Assembly (NCBI RefSeq): GCF_905475345.1
Contig: NC_066587.1
Coordinates: forward strand, 13,154,058-13,218,057
DNA from: Vespula vulgaris
Lineage: Eukaryota; Arthropoda; Insecta; Hymenoptera; Vespidae
Length of the DNA stretch: 64,000 nucleotides
Direction: 5' to 3'
The translations under genes were made by a program, and so were the position numbers. The notes under the pieces are model-generated. The model saw nothing but the letters and a program-made list of their open reading frames with translations. It was not told the origin of the DNA and did not search any database. Position 1 is the stretch's first letter. Each line of letters starts with the position of its first letter. This document shows, in pieces, positions 1 through 13,350 of this stretch.

Positions 1-2812
1 TAATGGTAAGACAGAATCAGGGAAAATTTGAAATTACAAAGAGAATAGGAAAGTTTCGATTCGCTGGGGCTTTGTTCTTCCTTCTCTTTTCTTATAATCG
101 TTCCAAATGAAAAACGACCGGCTTACCAACTTCGTTTCGGTCTTTTGCAAGAGTTTTAAACTTAATAATGCTGGATTTATAAAGCTTTCTCTTATTAACG
201 CATTGCGAAACGCATTCCTTGCTCATAACCTACTCTCGATTCAATTATATACTTTTCCGACCGAATTTTCTTATCACACTTTGCCATTGGTTCGTATTTA
301 CGAAGGAAAAAAAAATAAATTATTACTCGATTTGTTTGTTTTGTTTTCTTTTCTTTTTTTCTTTTTTACAATCGTGTTAGAAGGCTGATCTTACGCAGAC
401 CGTATCGCAGAAATATTTTCAACAAAATGCTTTAGATATATCTGTTATAGATCTTGTTTGAAAGAAAAAAAAAAGAAGTAGTTATTAGTTAGTCATAGCA
501 TTTGCTAGCGTCATAGTATCGAGTTACTTCCACGAGTTTTAAATCTATCATAAGTATTTAGATTTTTTTATGATAGTTTCAATTAACGATACGCTAGAAT
601 CGTTGTTTCAAGAATCACGAATTTGATACTTTATTGTCGTCACGTAAGGAATGCAAGCATGTGACTGATACACATCATGGTGTCTCATGTCACTTGAAAG
701 ATAGTAAATATTTAAAATAAAGGAACTGCCCACATAGTTGAAGGAAGTGTCAGCACGGCTCACGATCTTATCGAGATTATTTATTTATTTATTCTTTGTT
801 GTTGTTGCTCAACATACTCCTTTAAAAAGTTTCTCTCCTATGTTCTATCTGCAATTAATCATTTTTCCTTTTTCTTTCTTTTCTTCTTCTTTTTTTCCCC
901 TTAAATCTTTGATACGCTTCATATAGTAAATCGATTTATTCAAAAAAGAAAAGAAAAAAAAAAGAATGTTCGAAAATATTCGTCAAATTTTAAGTACGTA
1001 CGAACGACGTTGAATCTTCTGATAAAAGCGGATAATCGGGATTTATAGGGATTCGAATAAAATTTCACCGCGACGTTCGTCGATCCGATTATCGACCTCG
1101 AAGCAATTACCGTACGAAAACGATCTCTTTTAAACTCTCTTTGCTTCTTCCAATTTAGTAGTGATGTTCTTTTTCTTTATTGTTATTATTATTACGATTA
1201 TTATAATTATTTTATTATTATTACTATTGTTGTCGTTGTTATGTACTATTGTTGCGAGCAAAGCTTTCTCTCACGTCGATTAAAAAATTGACTAGAATCC
1301 TTGGACAATAATTACGTAAAACGAAATGGATCGATTTTAACGAACATCGTTAAAAATCGTAACTTTTCAATTTGTAGAGTTATTTATAAAAATAATCACC
1401 TGAGATAAAAAGTCCGAACGGCACGTACGAATTACTCGACACACTTCGTTGGAGACAATGAATTTTTGCTTTATTTCCGTTCGGCACAGTTGATTTTTCC
1501 AATTTTGTTTTGTTACTTTATTTTTACTTTTTCTCATCGATAACGACGACGAATATACCCTTGGGGGACACTCATTCTTTTTCTTGTCCGTTCGACGATT
1601 CGATTAATGTGTCTTGTATTCGCACTTGGATCGAACTATCGTCCTTCCTCTGCAATACAAATATACATACCTTTGCATTTAGTGTCTTACGATTGATACG
1701 AATGAGACGTGTGTCATCGATTCGATCGACATATTTCATCTTTCATTTCATTGTTTCTGTTCGTTATAGAACCCTGTTTGAGTTATCGAAGGAAAAGCTT
1801 ATAGCAAGGAGATTTTTTTATTGGAAAGTTACCGGAAGAAGAGATTCTAACTTATAAAACGTAATACGTGTACGGGTTTGATCTGGGCCGTATCAAAAGG
1901 AGCACGTAGGTCTTCCGATGTTGAAGCAACCGAGCATAGCGGAAGAATAATAAAAAGGATAGCAGTAGCATGCCGAATGTGACCCAGTTGAAAATCCGAT
2001 CGATCGACCGTATCCTCCTTTATATTGACAATGAACGACATCGAGAGAATACGAAAGAGACTAAGAAAGAAAGAAAGAAATAAAGAAAGAGAAAAAGAAA
2101 GAAAGAAAGAAAGAAAGAAAAATGAGAGAAGACATTTCGTATCCTCGCCAAGTCGTAACTTGCTCGACACCGGGACTTCTCAAGTAAATAAAGTTTTTCC
2201 TTTCGAGCGTCTTACCAATAAACCAGCCAACCTTCCAAAAATATCCACCCTCGTTATCGTAAACTCTTCACAAATTATTTTAGAGATGTAATTGTCCTTC
2301 TGGAAGATGTCTTCGCAGGTAGAATCCGTGCAGCTGCAGTAAATATTACAAACCGTAGAAAGATTTACGTCATCGACAGACGCATCGAGAATATTGTCGA
2401 CACGTCGATAATAAACATATGAAAATGTTTATTTCGAGTAGGAATAACTTTTGTCGTTAATATCTCTCGACTTAACGTACTGTACGAATAAACTATCCCA
2501 CATTTCTCCATATAAGCTGGATCGATAATTATTCTCTCAAAGAGATGAACTTTCCTCTCGCCAACACTCGAGACGGCTATCGATTTTTCGTCTCCGACCT
2601 TTTTAGACGCACCCACGTACGTTTCCTGACGACTTTCTCGCGCTGATTGAAATGAAATATAAAAACGTTTACCTGATCTCCGATCGAACATCATCCGCGA
2701 TCCGCACAAACAAACACCGTAAACCCATAACGAAACTGCGACCGAGTAAATTCTCAACTTCCGAGAGTTTTTCGTGTATAATAGTAGGCTTCCAATCGGC
2801 AAGCAAGCTATG

Positions 2813-2850
2813 ACTCACCTGTAACAGAAAGAGAAATGACGTCTTAACAG
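2813..2850 (-). promoter_or_regulatory. Candidate recursive (ratchet) splice site, minus strand
   Basis: Read on the minus strand, a pyrimidine tract TTTCTCTTTCTGTTACAG runs straight into GTGAGT. A strong 3' splice site is thus fused to a strong 5' splice site with no exon between, the junction lying between bases 2819 and 2818. A purine-containing branch-like stretch (CTGTTAAGAC) lies upstream. This is the known layout of recursive splice sites in long insect introns. It is the only such juxtaposition I found on this strand in the first 17 kb. Use in vivo is not shown. Confidence 0.45.
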
Positions 2851-4640
2851 TCGTAATTGACGTTAATTGGAGATATCTGGAACGTTATTTAAAATTAGCA
2901 CGAATTTAATTAATTTGCTGGATTTTTTGTTTGTCGACTTTAAGAGAAAACGTTTCGGACGAGATAAGTGTATCCTGTTTTTCACGCGACTCCGATTCGA
3001 ATGCAGCTACTTATTTCTAGATAATATCAGCCTATCGAAAAATAAATGTTTTAACGGAACATCAAAAGAGAAAAAGAAAAAATAAAGAAAGAAAGTAAAG
3101 AAAATATCGTTGCCTGTATTTCGTTTCTTATACCGTGTAATCGCTTTGTCCGAATTAAAATAAATGTCTCTTTAAATCTGATCGATTCGTCAGAACTCTG
3201 CAGTACCATCGATCGAATAAAAAAGTCGGATGATTTGTCCAAAAGTTTATTACTTCCGTCGAACGATGGCGCAGCGATCTAATCGACGCTCGCGCTATCG
3301 GACATTCTAGCGGGAGAACTCGGAATCATCCGACGAATTCGAAACGTATGGCGCGCATTAACTTGGTGCTTACAAGCGATGGACAATTTTAGAGCTGGCC
3401 CCGTGTTAATCCGGTGAGTTCGGAAGAATCGGTTTGTCCATAGACGAAATTAGACGTCGAACGAGCCTAGCGCGATTGACGTTCCCATCCAGCCTGGGAT
3501 CTAATCCTATATAACCGAGTTGGTACAGACTCGCTACTATCTTATTTCTCCTCTTACTGCTTTTGTTTATATTTCTATTATAGCCGAGTTCAACGACGAG
3601 TTCGAAGTCACTGACAGAGAAGAGAAGAGAAGAAAAAAGAAGAGAAGAGAAAGATAGAGAGAGCGTCACGTTCAAATGTCAAATCAAATCTTTGCACTCG
3701 CGTGTATTTTTGGCTACCTTTTAACTACACTCAAAGAAAATAATATATCGAATATATCTAAATGACGATTTTCCATGCGACAATAGCAAGGAGGAGGCTG
3801 AACGTTTCGAGAAGAAAATGATTCATCGGTTTTATGTCTCTCTCGTCTAACGACGAGTGCACCACGAGTATTCTCGGTATCGTCTTGCGAATCCTCGCGA
3901 GCTGCCTTCGATGGCGGCCGCTTTAAACGGTGAACGTGACATCACGCCTGTGCCAAATACTTTCATCGTCTAACGGAAGTCGTTATTTTTATCTTTCCCT
4001 TCGCTTCGTTACAGAAAGCGCGTTTATTTCTTAAGATGCAGTGCGATCGACCAAACGGAAATATTCGAAGGTCTCCCATTAGATAGAAGTAGATCGGTAC
4101 GAGACAAAGAAGATAAATTAACTCGACACTGAACTCGTTTCAAACGTCAACAAAATGTGTTTATTTAATTAAAAATTTGTTCAAGAAAAAAAAAAAGGAA
4201 AAGAGAAGACAAACAGTTCCACGAGTTTATCTTTTAATACTTCCGATTTACCGATGACTACGAACGAAGCTGACGTAAGCTGTTTCGAGACAGTTCTCTT
4301 TATACATGTGATTCAACGACAGTATCAAAGATCGCCCACTTTAATGACTCGATTACTCGCGAATTAGTCGTCGGTTCGTTGCTCACGGCAAGCCCACGTT
4401 TTTCCTCTCATCCAATCTCTTCGAATTGTCTTAGACATTATCTGAGAAGGGTCAGAAGGTTATCCTTAAGGGAGATAAAATATATTAGAAAGGATCTTTC
4501 ATGATGTTCGAAATGCACAAGAATCGGTTCAATGGCCTAATGGATGAACCTAGTCGAAAGAGATACTGCGATCTAGTCGGCGACAGGTTTTACGACGTCC
4601 GGAGATTAACGTGATTCCGGTTGACTTGATATCTATCCTT

Positions 4641-4665
4641 CCCCCCCCCCCCCCTCTCTCTCTCC
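4641..4665. repeat. C14 run followed by (CT)n
   Basis: Fourteen consecutive C at 4641-4654 run into a short CT repeat. This is a simple-sequence tract with no gene. Confidence 0.95.
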
Positions 4666-5144
4666 TTCTCTCATCAAGAAGTCCCTTATTTCCTTTCATA
4701 GCTTCTAGAGAAACAAATTTATTAGCCGATAATGACATAACGGTTTTAAACGACCTTGAATTCTTGGTAATTAAATGCACCATTTTTCATTGCGATAACT
4801 TCACGCGTACGACGGTTATTATTAATGTATAAGATTAAGGTAACGAAGTCGATACTCCTAACGAGGAAGAAATATGTAAATTAAAAGTATACTTTGACGA
4901 GGATCATATGATCTTAAAAAATTATAAATAGATCAAGAAATATCAATGTATGCTATTTGCATTTTGTTATAGCAATTTGTAAACATCATAATTTATAAAA
5001 TTCTTCCGGATCATTAAATTTTTGCAACATCTAAGAAACGACTAATAAGAATTAATATTGCTTATACAAAACGCATGATATTAATCGCATACTTCGCTTC
5101 TTGTTGCTATCGGAATCAATCGTTATTATCTAATAAATGTTAAA

Positions 5145-5145
<1 letters not shown>

Positions 5146-5217
<72 letters not shown>
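5146..5217. repeat. (TAA)n microsatellite
   Basis: About 24 uninterrupted trinucleotide units of TAA/AAT. It is likely polymorphic and lies in the gene-poor region. Confidence 0.97.
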
Positions 5218-5220
<3 letters not shown>

Positions 5221-5993
5221 AGAACAAGTTTCGAAGAGTGCAGTTATCGTGACTTTGCGATCTAAACTCGTTTCGTTAGTTAATCTATACTAATGAGTTG
5301 AGAAATCACAGATTTCCTATTCGGTATCTACGAAATCATGAATTAAAGTCTCTGTAATTCTATAAAACGAAAGTTCCAATGAAGATATCGCTACTTGGTC
5401 TCGTATCATCTAATCTCTTTTATCTAATCTAATCTGAAAGAATTAAGTCGTACATGTAAGCCTTATAAACGGTTGTATAAAGCTCGAGGCTCCCACGGTG
5501 TATGATTCGATGAACAAAACCCAATGCGTGTTGCACGTCGTATACTAGTAGTCACAGTATTTTTCATTGACCGTGTTCGAAAGAAGTAGGAGATAATGGC
5601 TCGGGGGAAACATTAACAATATCGACAAAATTCACGGGCAACAGATTCGAATAAAAAAAAAAAAAATTAATCAAGTATTTCTTTAAAAAATATATATATA
5701 ATTTTGTTAATACCCGTTAACAGTATATAATTTTACTTTGCCTTTTCCTGCTAACGAGGCAAAGAAAAAAAAAAAAAAAAACAAGTAACCTTTACTTGAA
5801 TATTTTTGCCATTAAATACCAACATCTCCCCATCGATATCTATAGTTATCGAATAAATAAAGATGCGAGAATACAATTGCCGAGAAAAAGTAGGTTGCGG
5901 CACCTCGTGAAAAGAGTACAAACGGCGATTCGGAGAATATCGTATAATCGCGAACGCGGAAAATCAATGATCGTAGGAAGGCGCGTGGCAACG

Positions 5994-5994
<1 letters not shown>

Positions 5995-6045
<51 letters not shown>
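5995..6045. repeat. (TC)n microsatellite
   Basis: An almost pure TC dinucleotide repeat. Frames through it read as artificial Leu-Ser or Arg-Glu proteins on the two strands. Confidence 0.97.
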
Positions 6046-6049
<4 letters not shown>

Positions 6050-6703
6050 CTCTTGGGCGGTGTGTTAGCTCGTTGCGTCACACAAGTGGAATTAAATCAA
6101 ATAAGCAATTTAGAGGAGCAATGCGATTAAGTCCACGATTTATGGCGTTTGATATAATACGGCTTCTTCTTGTACTTGGGTTAGACGAAGTCGAATTGAC
6201 TATCGAATCTTTTACAAGCGATTTGTCTACCTACAAGACGCATTCCCTTAGCCTTCTAATTCTCCTATTCGGATCGATAGAATTGCTGCTTGGCGTTATT
6301 TCGTACGAAAGGTCTGCCAAGAAAATTTGCACGTGCCCGAACAGGAGTCTTGTACGACTCGAACCGCGAATCTTCCGTTTTTTGGCAATCATTTTTTATT
6401 CACTCTCTTTATCTTTCTTTCACGTTGAAAGCTTGTTACACGTTACGTGTGTGACAACGAGACGATAATCGTAAGAAGAAAATGATATAAGCACGAGATA
6501 AGAACGAAGCTTTTGGTGCCCGACGATGAATATGGCCGTGCTCTTGTCTTTGCAGGAGATGCGCAGCTGTTAAGAGAAAAGCAGCGTGCCGTGAAGCTCT
6601 GGAAAAGAAATAACGAAAAAGCTCGACGAATAAACGTCTTGCGAATTGCAATCGTCGAGTGCAAGGATGCGCAGGCTCGCGACCTCGTTTCCTTCGAACA
6701 CGA

Positions 6704-6753
6704 CTCGTCGTCGTCGTCATCGTCGTCGTCGTCGTCGTCGTTGTCGTCGTCGT
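6704..6753. repeat. (TCG)n tract, left arm of an inverted pair
   Basis: Imperfect TCG/GTC repeat of about 50 bp. The complementary GAC tract at 7161-7206 lies in opposite orientation about 400 bp away, so the two could pair as a hairpin in RNA. All frames give homopolymer-like Ser, Arg, Asp or Val runs, so coding is doubtful. Confidence 0.9.
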
Positions 6754-6877
6754 CCTTGTCAAGGAAGCCCAGTAGTCGTCGTTCGAGAAACAGCACGAAG
6801 TTTCTCGGAGCAGATTTTTGCGAAAGATAACGTGTGGCCGAACATAGCGAATTTTTCAGCAGTGCGGAGCGAAATTG

Positions 6878-6920
6878 GAAAGGAAAGGAAAGAAAAGAAA
6901 AGAAAAGAAAAGAAAAAGGA
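6878..6920. repeat. (GAAAA)n pentanucleotide repeat
   Basis: Tandem GAAAA units with small interruptions inside a purine-rich stretch that runs to about 6980. Confidence 0.9.
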
Positions 6921-7160
6921 ATAGAAAACGAAAGGAAAGAAAAGGATGAGAGGAAAAAAAGAGAAGCGCCAGAGAAGAACATGGAAAAGATGGACGAAAG
7001 AAAAACGGCGTGCAGATTGAAAAAGTTTACCTCGAACAATGGTTGTAACCGGCCATTGGGAAGACTCGAGCCTCTTACAACACCACATGTTTACAGCTTC
7101 TTTTATTAAGCCAGACACGAAAAGGTGTGCCTTCGTGTCCTCTCCTTAACTAATACTCGA

Positions 7161-7206
7161 GGACGACGATGACGACGACGACGACGACGACGACGACAAC
7201 GACGAT
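7161..7206. repeat. (GAC)n tract, right arm of an inverted pair
   Basis: GAC/ACG trinucleotide repeat, reverse-complementary to the TCG tract at 6704-6753. Confidence 0.9.
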
Positions 7207-8593
7207 GAAGGAGAAACAACGAGTGGGACTTTCTTTCTTTTTTTTCTTTTAATCCCTCTCACGAGAAGACAAACTACTGGTGAAATAGGAAAAGAAAAGA
7301 ACGAAAAGGACAAAAGGTAAAGACGAAAACGAAGACGACTGTAGAAGAAGAAGAAGAAAACGACGAGGAGGAGGAAGCCCCAGAAAGCCCTTTCCTCGCG
7401 CGTGAATACGCTCCGAATCGGTCGAAAGAGGGAGCGCAGTGAACTTTCCTTCTCTCGTCGCGACGAACCACGGCGCCGGCAAATGGCGTCTGTGGTCGAT
7501 AGACCACGCACGCTCGGCTCAACATTTCTCTTCCCCGCTTCACCTCGACCTCCTATAGTTTCCATGGGGGACCAAAAGATGGGGTAACGTCTATACGTTC
7601 CATCGCCTATTTCCTTTCTATCAAATCGAATCGACCACTTTCTCCTCCCGTGTCTCATTCTTTTTCTTCTTCTTTTTCTTCTTCTTCGTCTCGTCACACC
7701 CATCCGGTACGAGGATCGCTCTCTAATTTGCCCTGCAAATGAACCTCTTCCCCACCCCTCTGTCTCTTTCTGCCTTTTCTCTATCGTTGTTTCAAACGTT
7801 CCAAGTTGATTACGATTATCGATCCCTTGTTGTTCGAGGTAAACGAGAAATTCCTCATGGAATTTAATAGGATTATTGAAAAAAACAATTGGGTTTTCTT
7901 TTTATTTTTGTAATAAAACATCCTTGTCCCCACTACTATCCTCATTTCTCACATCCCACCCGAGTAATCAATCAATCAATCACATCTTATTATTCTATTA
8001 TCGATGATGAAAAGGAATCTATGATGGAGATAAAAGAATAGAAAGAATAAAGAATTAAAATGTAAAAGTCTACTGTAGAAGTATGCGAGGGTCTGTCATC
8101 ACGGATAAAAATACGGCGAAGCAAGGTGAACGTACCCGCGTCCTTTGAGAGAGTCCTTTCATATTCGTTTCTAACCATACCGACTGTAGAAGCATTATAT
8201 TCTCCATTTCTACGGTTATCGATTGCACTGAGTTAACCGCGTAAAAGACAACTATTGTTTCCACGATATCTCCGATAACTTCTTTTCTATCCTTTCAACG
8301 AGCCCGCGGAATTCCATGTCGATCGGCTAGGAAATTAAATCCTGAAATTATACGCTGAAATATACACTAATACACTTTACGTATATACAGTGTACATATG
8401 TAAGATCGCAAGAAACGGAGGAAAAAAGTAAATGAGAATAAGATCGATGTAGAATAAAATCGATCTCGACTTTTACCTTCTATCTTTATTACGTTTCAGC
8501 AATAACCCACGTAATATCTTCTCTTTTCTATTTCATAATACTTCTCGATCCTTTATCGAACGTTCTAACAAACATCGTGACATCATTCGAATC

Positions 8594-8617
8594 AAAAAAA
8601 AAAAAAAAAAAAAAAAA
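8594..8617. repeat. Poly-A run
   Basis: A run of about 24 A followed by A/G-rich sequence. No flanking target-site duplication or retroelement body was seen, so it is treated as simple sequence. Confidence 0.85.
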
Positions 8618-8859
8618 GAAGAAGAAGAAAAAAGAAGGGAAAAAAAGGAAAAAACTTGTCTTACAGCTCTTAGAAACGCGTTCGTCCAAAGTCTCATCCT
8701 GAAATAATCAAAAAGCTAGGTAAGAACGTTAAGTAACGAAGGAAGTTTTTTTCTTTGGAAAGTTTGTCAAAGGAAAATTCAACCAGGCGATTTCGTCTTT
8801 GGTAGAGCGCGTTTAGCGAATTCAAATTCTAAGATGAAGAGACAACAAGAAAGAAAGAA

Positions 8860-8863
<4 letters not shown>

Positions 8864-8907
<44 letters not shown>
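8864..8907. repeat. (GA)n microsatellite
   Basis: GA dinucleotide repeat with a few CA interruptions, directly left of the GC-rich island at 8985-9215. Confidence 0.95.
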
Positions 8908-8908
<1 letters not shown>

Positions 8909-9075
8909 TCGGATCTAAATATAGCGAGGAGGAGCGCATAGTTTCGCTAAGGAATTTCCAAGACTCCTCGAAGGCAGCAAGCACGGCAAAGCACTTCTAC
9001 GTCTTGCGCATATTTTTCGCGCGCTGCTACCGTCCGTGCAAGATCCGCGATATGCGGAAGAACAGACGAACAAGG

Positions 9076-9116
9076 AGAATTAACGCGCTAGCGAGTTCTC
9101 CGGGCGCGTTAATTCT
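9076..9116. repeat. Perfect 13-bp hairpin in a GC island
   Basis: AGAATTAACGCGC at 9076-9088 is repeated as its exact reverse complement at 9104-9116, leaving a 15-nt loop. It sits in a CpG-rich island. No downstream T-tract or gene end is present, so it does not look like a terminator. Its function is unknown. Confidence 0.8.
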
Positions 9117-12100
9117 TCGAACGCGTCACGGATCGATCGCGAAAGAATGAACAAACTCATCCTCGCGCGCACTCCTCGATCCGATCGCCGAGTTCGCGCG
9201 TTTATCGCTAGACCATCGTAATAACAAACGAATACTAACTATTTCCCTTCCGTACGAAAGATAGATAAAAAGAAAAAAAAAAAGAGAGAGAACTCATAAT
9301 CGTTTCTATGGATCGATATTACGAAGAAGTAGCATTTTAAAAAATCCTCTTTTAATTAATATGTTGAATATCGTATGGGGTCTTAACGATAATTCGGTTT
9401 TGCAAATTTTATTTTGTGACATTGCAGCTCTCTTAATTTTGTAAAAATTTGTAAAAATTGTATCAAAATGTGAGTAAAATCTCTTATATCTGTTGTATAC
9501 ACGAAAAGGTTTAAAAAGTATTAAACGAATATATCGACGTGTGCTGGATAGCTTCGATAGTAAACGTTCGTAAATGCGTAGGCAATATTTAAAATTTGTT
9601 TCTTTATTAGTTATCTTGCAAGAAATCAAGAAATGTTGATATCGAATACGATTGAATTCAAGATAAGAGGAGAGAAAAAAGAATCACTTGATTAAAATGA
9701 AATATCGTGCTAAGATCAACTCGTGTAGGAAATAAAAATAAAAAGAAGGACAAGCAATCATCGACCGAGAATCATTCAAACAATTTTTCCACTCTCACCA
9801 TAAATTATTATTAATGATAAAGGTCGTGAGAAATGGTGAACGGTTTTCCGATATTACCGATAATCGATATACACGTACATATATCGTGATACACCTAACA
9901 GTTCCACGAAGTTATTACTCATCGAAGTGTATCCGGCACTCGCTTCCGTGGAATTTCTCACCCTGCCAGAAGATCGAGATAACTATGGACGATAGGAGAC
10001 GGATTGATCTGACAGGCGCCGTTATTAGTGAGCTCGATGTTCGCCATGTTCTACTCTTATGCCTACTTATTATACATACACTATTATGCATAAATCGGAT
10101 ATTCTACATTATTATTAATAACACTGAAATTAATTAATTACAATCATTAATAAGGATTACGTTGAGATCTCATTAGCAATTATAAAAGTTTATTGAAAAT
10201 TGGCCGTGAAAAATATTTCTAATTATTTCTTCTACGCTTCTGTAAAAAAAAAGAGAAAAAAAGAAAAAATGTAAATCATAAATTTACTCCTACTATCAGC
10301 TAATCGTCCGGATGTTTATATATTCCATTGTATATAGATATCTATGTACTAATAAACTCCCTCGTAGAGACACTACTAGAGCGTAATAATCGTTCTCGTG
10401 GTCGCAAACCAAGAGCAAAGAGAAGAGCGAATTTTTTGCGCGCGCACCTTGAAAGGCCTCGTAGCATGTTTCAAAAGGTTCGGTAACGTTCCGGAGTGAA
10501 CCCAAAGCAAAAGAAGGAACTCGCTGAAAGCAGCAACGGTCGACACGCAGCCAAGTTGGCTATTTTCGCACGAGGCCTTTTCAGGACGCAGCCGGCTGCA
10601 TTCCTTTCGGCGTCCGCGAAACGATGCTGCTATTCGAAAATCTTACTTTCTTATTAATCCTTTTTCCTTTACTTTTCTCGGGAAGAAGATCGCAAGAGAG
10701 AGGACCGATCGAGCTCGTGGATAAAAGAGCAAGTGAATTATCGAAAAGAATATTTAATCGTACTATAATATAAGAGATATCTCTTCTACTAACAAGTGAA
10801 AGGAAAACTAACGGTACATCAAATGTCAAAATAAATTAATTTAATTAAATAATAAATTCAACAAAGATTAATGTACCATAATTAATAATTAGATCTTATA
10901 CTTTGAAGCTGACAGGTTGATAAATTATCTCTACGAATTAACAATGCACGGTAGAAATGTTTCAACGAATTGAAAAAAAAAAAGAAAAAAAAAAGAAAAC
11001 GAAAGAAAAAAATGTACATTATAACACAATTATGAGAACGTACAATAATTTAAATATAAATTTCTGCGAAATTTACATTTAACATGAACTTAAGTCGAAG
11101 AATTTTAAGCAAGATAAACGTCTCTTGATAACAATGATAAACGTTGAATACCAATTGGCATAGTAGATAACGTTTTTGAATGGAACGCCCAAGCTCAAAT
11201 CATTCGGACTTGTTTTTCGCTTCGTCGGCTGTTAGACTTTCCTCCTACACTCGTTCGAGTCAATTAGTGTCTTCGTACGAAACGATACATATCTATATAT
11301 TTATTGCGCAACGAAACGGAATGGAATGGAATAAAATAGTACTCTGAACGACACGTTACACGACCGATAACCCGTATATATGATATTAATTTATCGCTAA
11401 TAGACGCAAAGAATGCACAGAGACGCGAAAATAAGGGTGGGGGATGGAAGAGGGGGTGTGATGAGAGCACACTTTAAATTAAAGCAAATAACTCCTACCT
11501 AAATTCAGTTTTCCGTGTTCGGCAAACATAGCAATCGCCATTGTGATTAGAACACTGTTATCCAAGGTCGAGTAGTAAACTTTGTTCACATTAAATATCC
11601 TTCTATATTTACTACGAATTAAATAAATATTCAACGAATCGTTATGACGACGTCGTAAGATGTTTATATTTTCGAAATGAGAAAGAGGAGATTATAAAAT
11701 TACTCGCATATTTGTATGAGACGATGAAACACGTAATATGTCTATATGTATGTTCGATACACGAGCATATATGTATAAATGATGAATCATCCAGAGGATT
11801 CACGTTATTAAAGTGCACGCGGAGCGATCTGTTACGTCAAAATTTAATCTCCCAAAGAGAACGAGAAAGCGAGAAAGAGAGAGAGAAAGAGAGAGAGGAG
11901 AGGGGAAAGAGAGGGAGTACGAATTGTCCGTCATTTCAATTTTCCCGACACAATGTGCTATTTAAAACACATAGGTACCGTCTGAAATTCAAAATGAACG
12001 TGCGTGTTATCTCTAATCTATCGAATTGTTACAAATGATATTAGATAATAAATTACGCATATTTGCTCGAATTTTATTGTGACATAAACATCCAAAATAA

Positions 12101-12243
12101 GAAAAGTTTTAAAAACTTAAAAGTTCCGATTCTAATATCGGATTCTATATCTCTTTCTTTCTATCTTTCTAAATTTAACTCGATGCGACACCTCTTAAAA
12201 AAACTTGCTTAGCTCTTTAATTTTTATCTTTTCATTTTTTTCG

Positions 12244-12245
<2 letters not shown>

Positions 12246-12290
<45 letters not shown>

Positions 12291-12298
12291 GTATGTAT
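12246..12298. repeat. (AT)n microsatellite
   Basis: Long AT alternation ending in GTATGTATAT units. Confidence 0.95.
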
Positions 12299-13350
12299 AT
12301 ATCGTTATCACCACCGTAATAACAACACGTTGCTCTTTGCGTGACTACTCTGTCTCCAATACGAGTTACGAACCGAACTTTGCAATTTTCCGGTTACAAG
12401 TTAATTTCAAAAATTTGCATTGGTTTTCGCATAATTGCCCGTTAACGAGTTCGAACGTGACACACGCTAGTGCTTGACACTTGACTTTCGCGATCGGACC
12501 ATTACATATATGGAGATACATAAGTAATGAAAATGAATTGGTATTCATTTTGATTACTATTGGACAAGGAAATCGTAGCTGCAAATAGAAAAAAAAGTAG
12601 CCGTGCGTTACGTGTATTTACATTGCACAAAAAATGAAAAAGAAAAAGAAAAAACTTGATGATTGATACGAGCTAAAATTGTACACTCCCTCTCCCTCTC
12701 TCCCCCCTCTCTCTCTCCCTTTTCTTGATAATTTCCTACGCATAAATCTCCTCTTTTTTTTCTACGGGACGTAACAACGAAATGCGTGTACGTACGTACG
12801 AAAAAGGATCAGCTTTGACGCACGTTCCCGAAATGATGAACGAGAAAGATAACGATAGATTAAAATGAGTTAGACACTTTTAAAGCGCGTCCTTGACTTT
12901 CCCGTAGAAAAGGCGCGACTGAGCGATCGTGTTCCAGCGAAATCGCGCGACGCCCGAAGTCGCCCGCGTTCTACGGCTGCGTCGAGCGGATGAGAAGCAC
13001 ATAGCGCCTTTACGATGAATCAGCCCCCTCCCTCTTCGTCTTCCTCTTTCAACCCCTCTCACTCTTATACATCCAGTAGACGCAGTCGCGTACTTTCTTT
13101 CATCGCAAATGCGAGCCTTATATCGGTGCATTGCAATGATGTCATTGCTGTCCTAGCCCTACTGATAAGCTACAAAGAATTATACAAAATAGACTAATTG
13201 ATCATTTGTACTAGACTTACATCATCGTGTACTAGATAAAATATAATAGTAATGATAATTAATTGACTGACGTATGTTGAAAAAATGTGAAATCATTGTA
13301 ACTTTCTTTATTTCACTTTAAGTATGTATATGTATGTGTAGAAGATACTA

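Larger units (their letters stand above)
1..13350. other. Gene-poor region with repeats and small GC islands
   Basis: I see no convincing protein-coding gene here. Open frames are short, biased by repeats and lack recognisable motifs. The stretch holds many simple repeats (listed separately) and several CpG-containing islands that stand out from the AT-rich background, at about 3247-3420, 3880-3960, 7380-7560, 8985-9215 and 12885-13060. If the candidate minus-strand first exon at 17254-17299 is real, all of this would be its first intron. The recursive-splice-like site at 2818/2819 on that strand fits this reading. The islands could be promoters or enhancers, but nothing in the sequence proves it. 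Confidence 0.6.

Noticed and set aside
2365..2802. 145-codon minus-strand open frame
   Set aside because: It begins just inside the intron side of the recursive-splice-like site, shows no recognisable motif and has no partner exon. It reads like chance open sequence.
5796..6081. Overlapping frames ending in Leu-Ser or Arg-Glu runs
   Set aside because: Artefacts of the (TC)n microsatellite.
6443..7039. 198-codon minus-strand frame with poly-Asp
   Set aside because: Length is driven by the trinucleotide repeat and by Phe/Ser-rich translation of purine tracts; no domain is visible.
7146..7703. 185-codon minus-strand Arg/Ser-rich frame
   Set aside because: Built from (GAC)n and purine repeats, with low-complexity composition in every frame.
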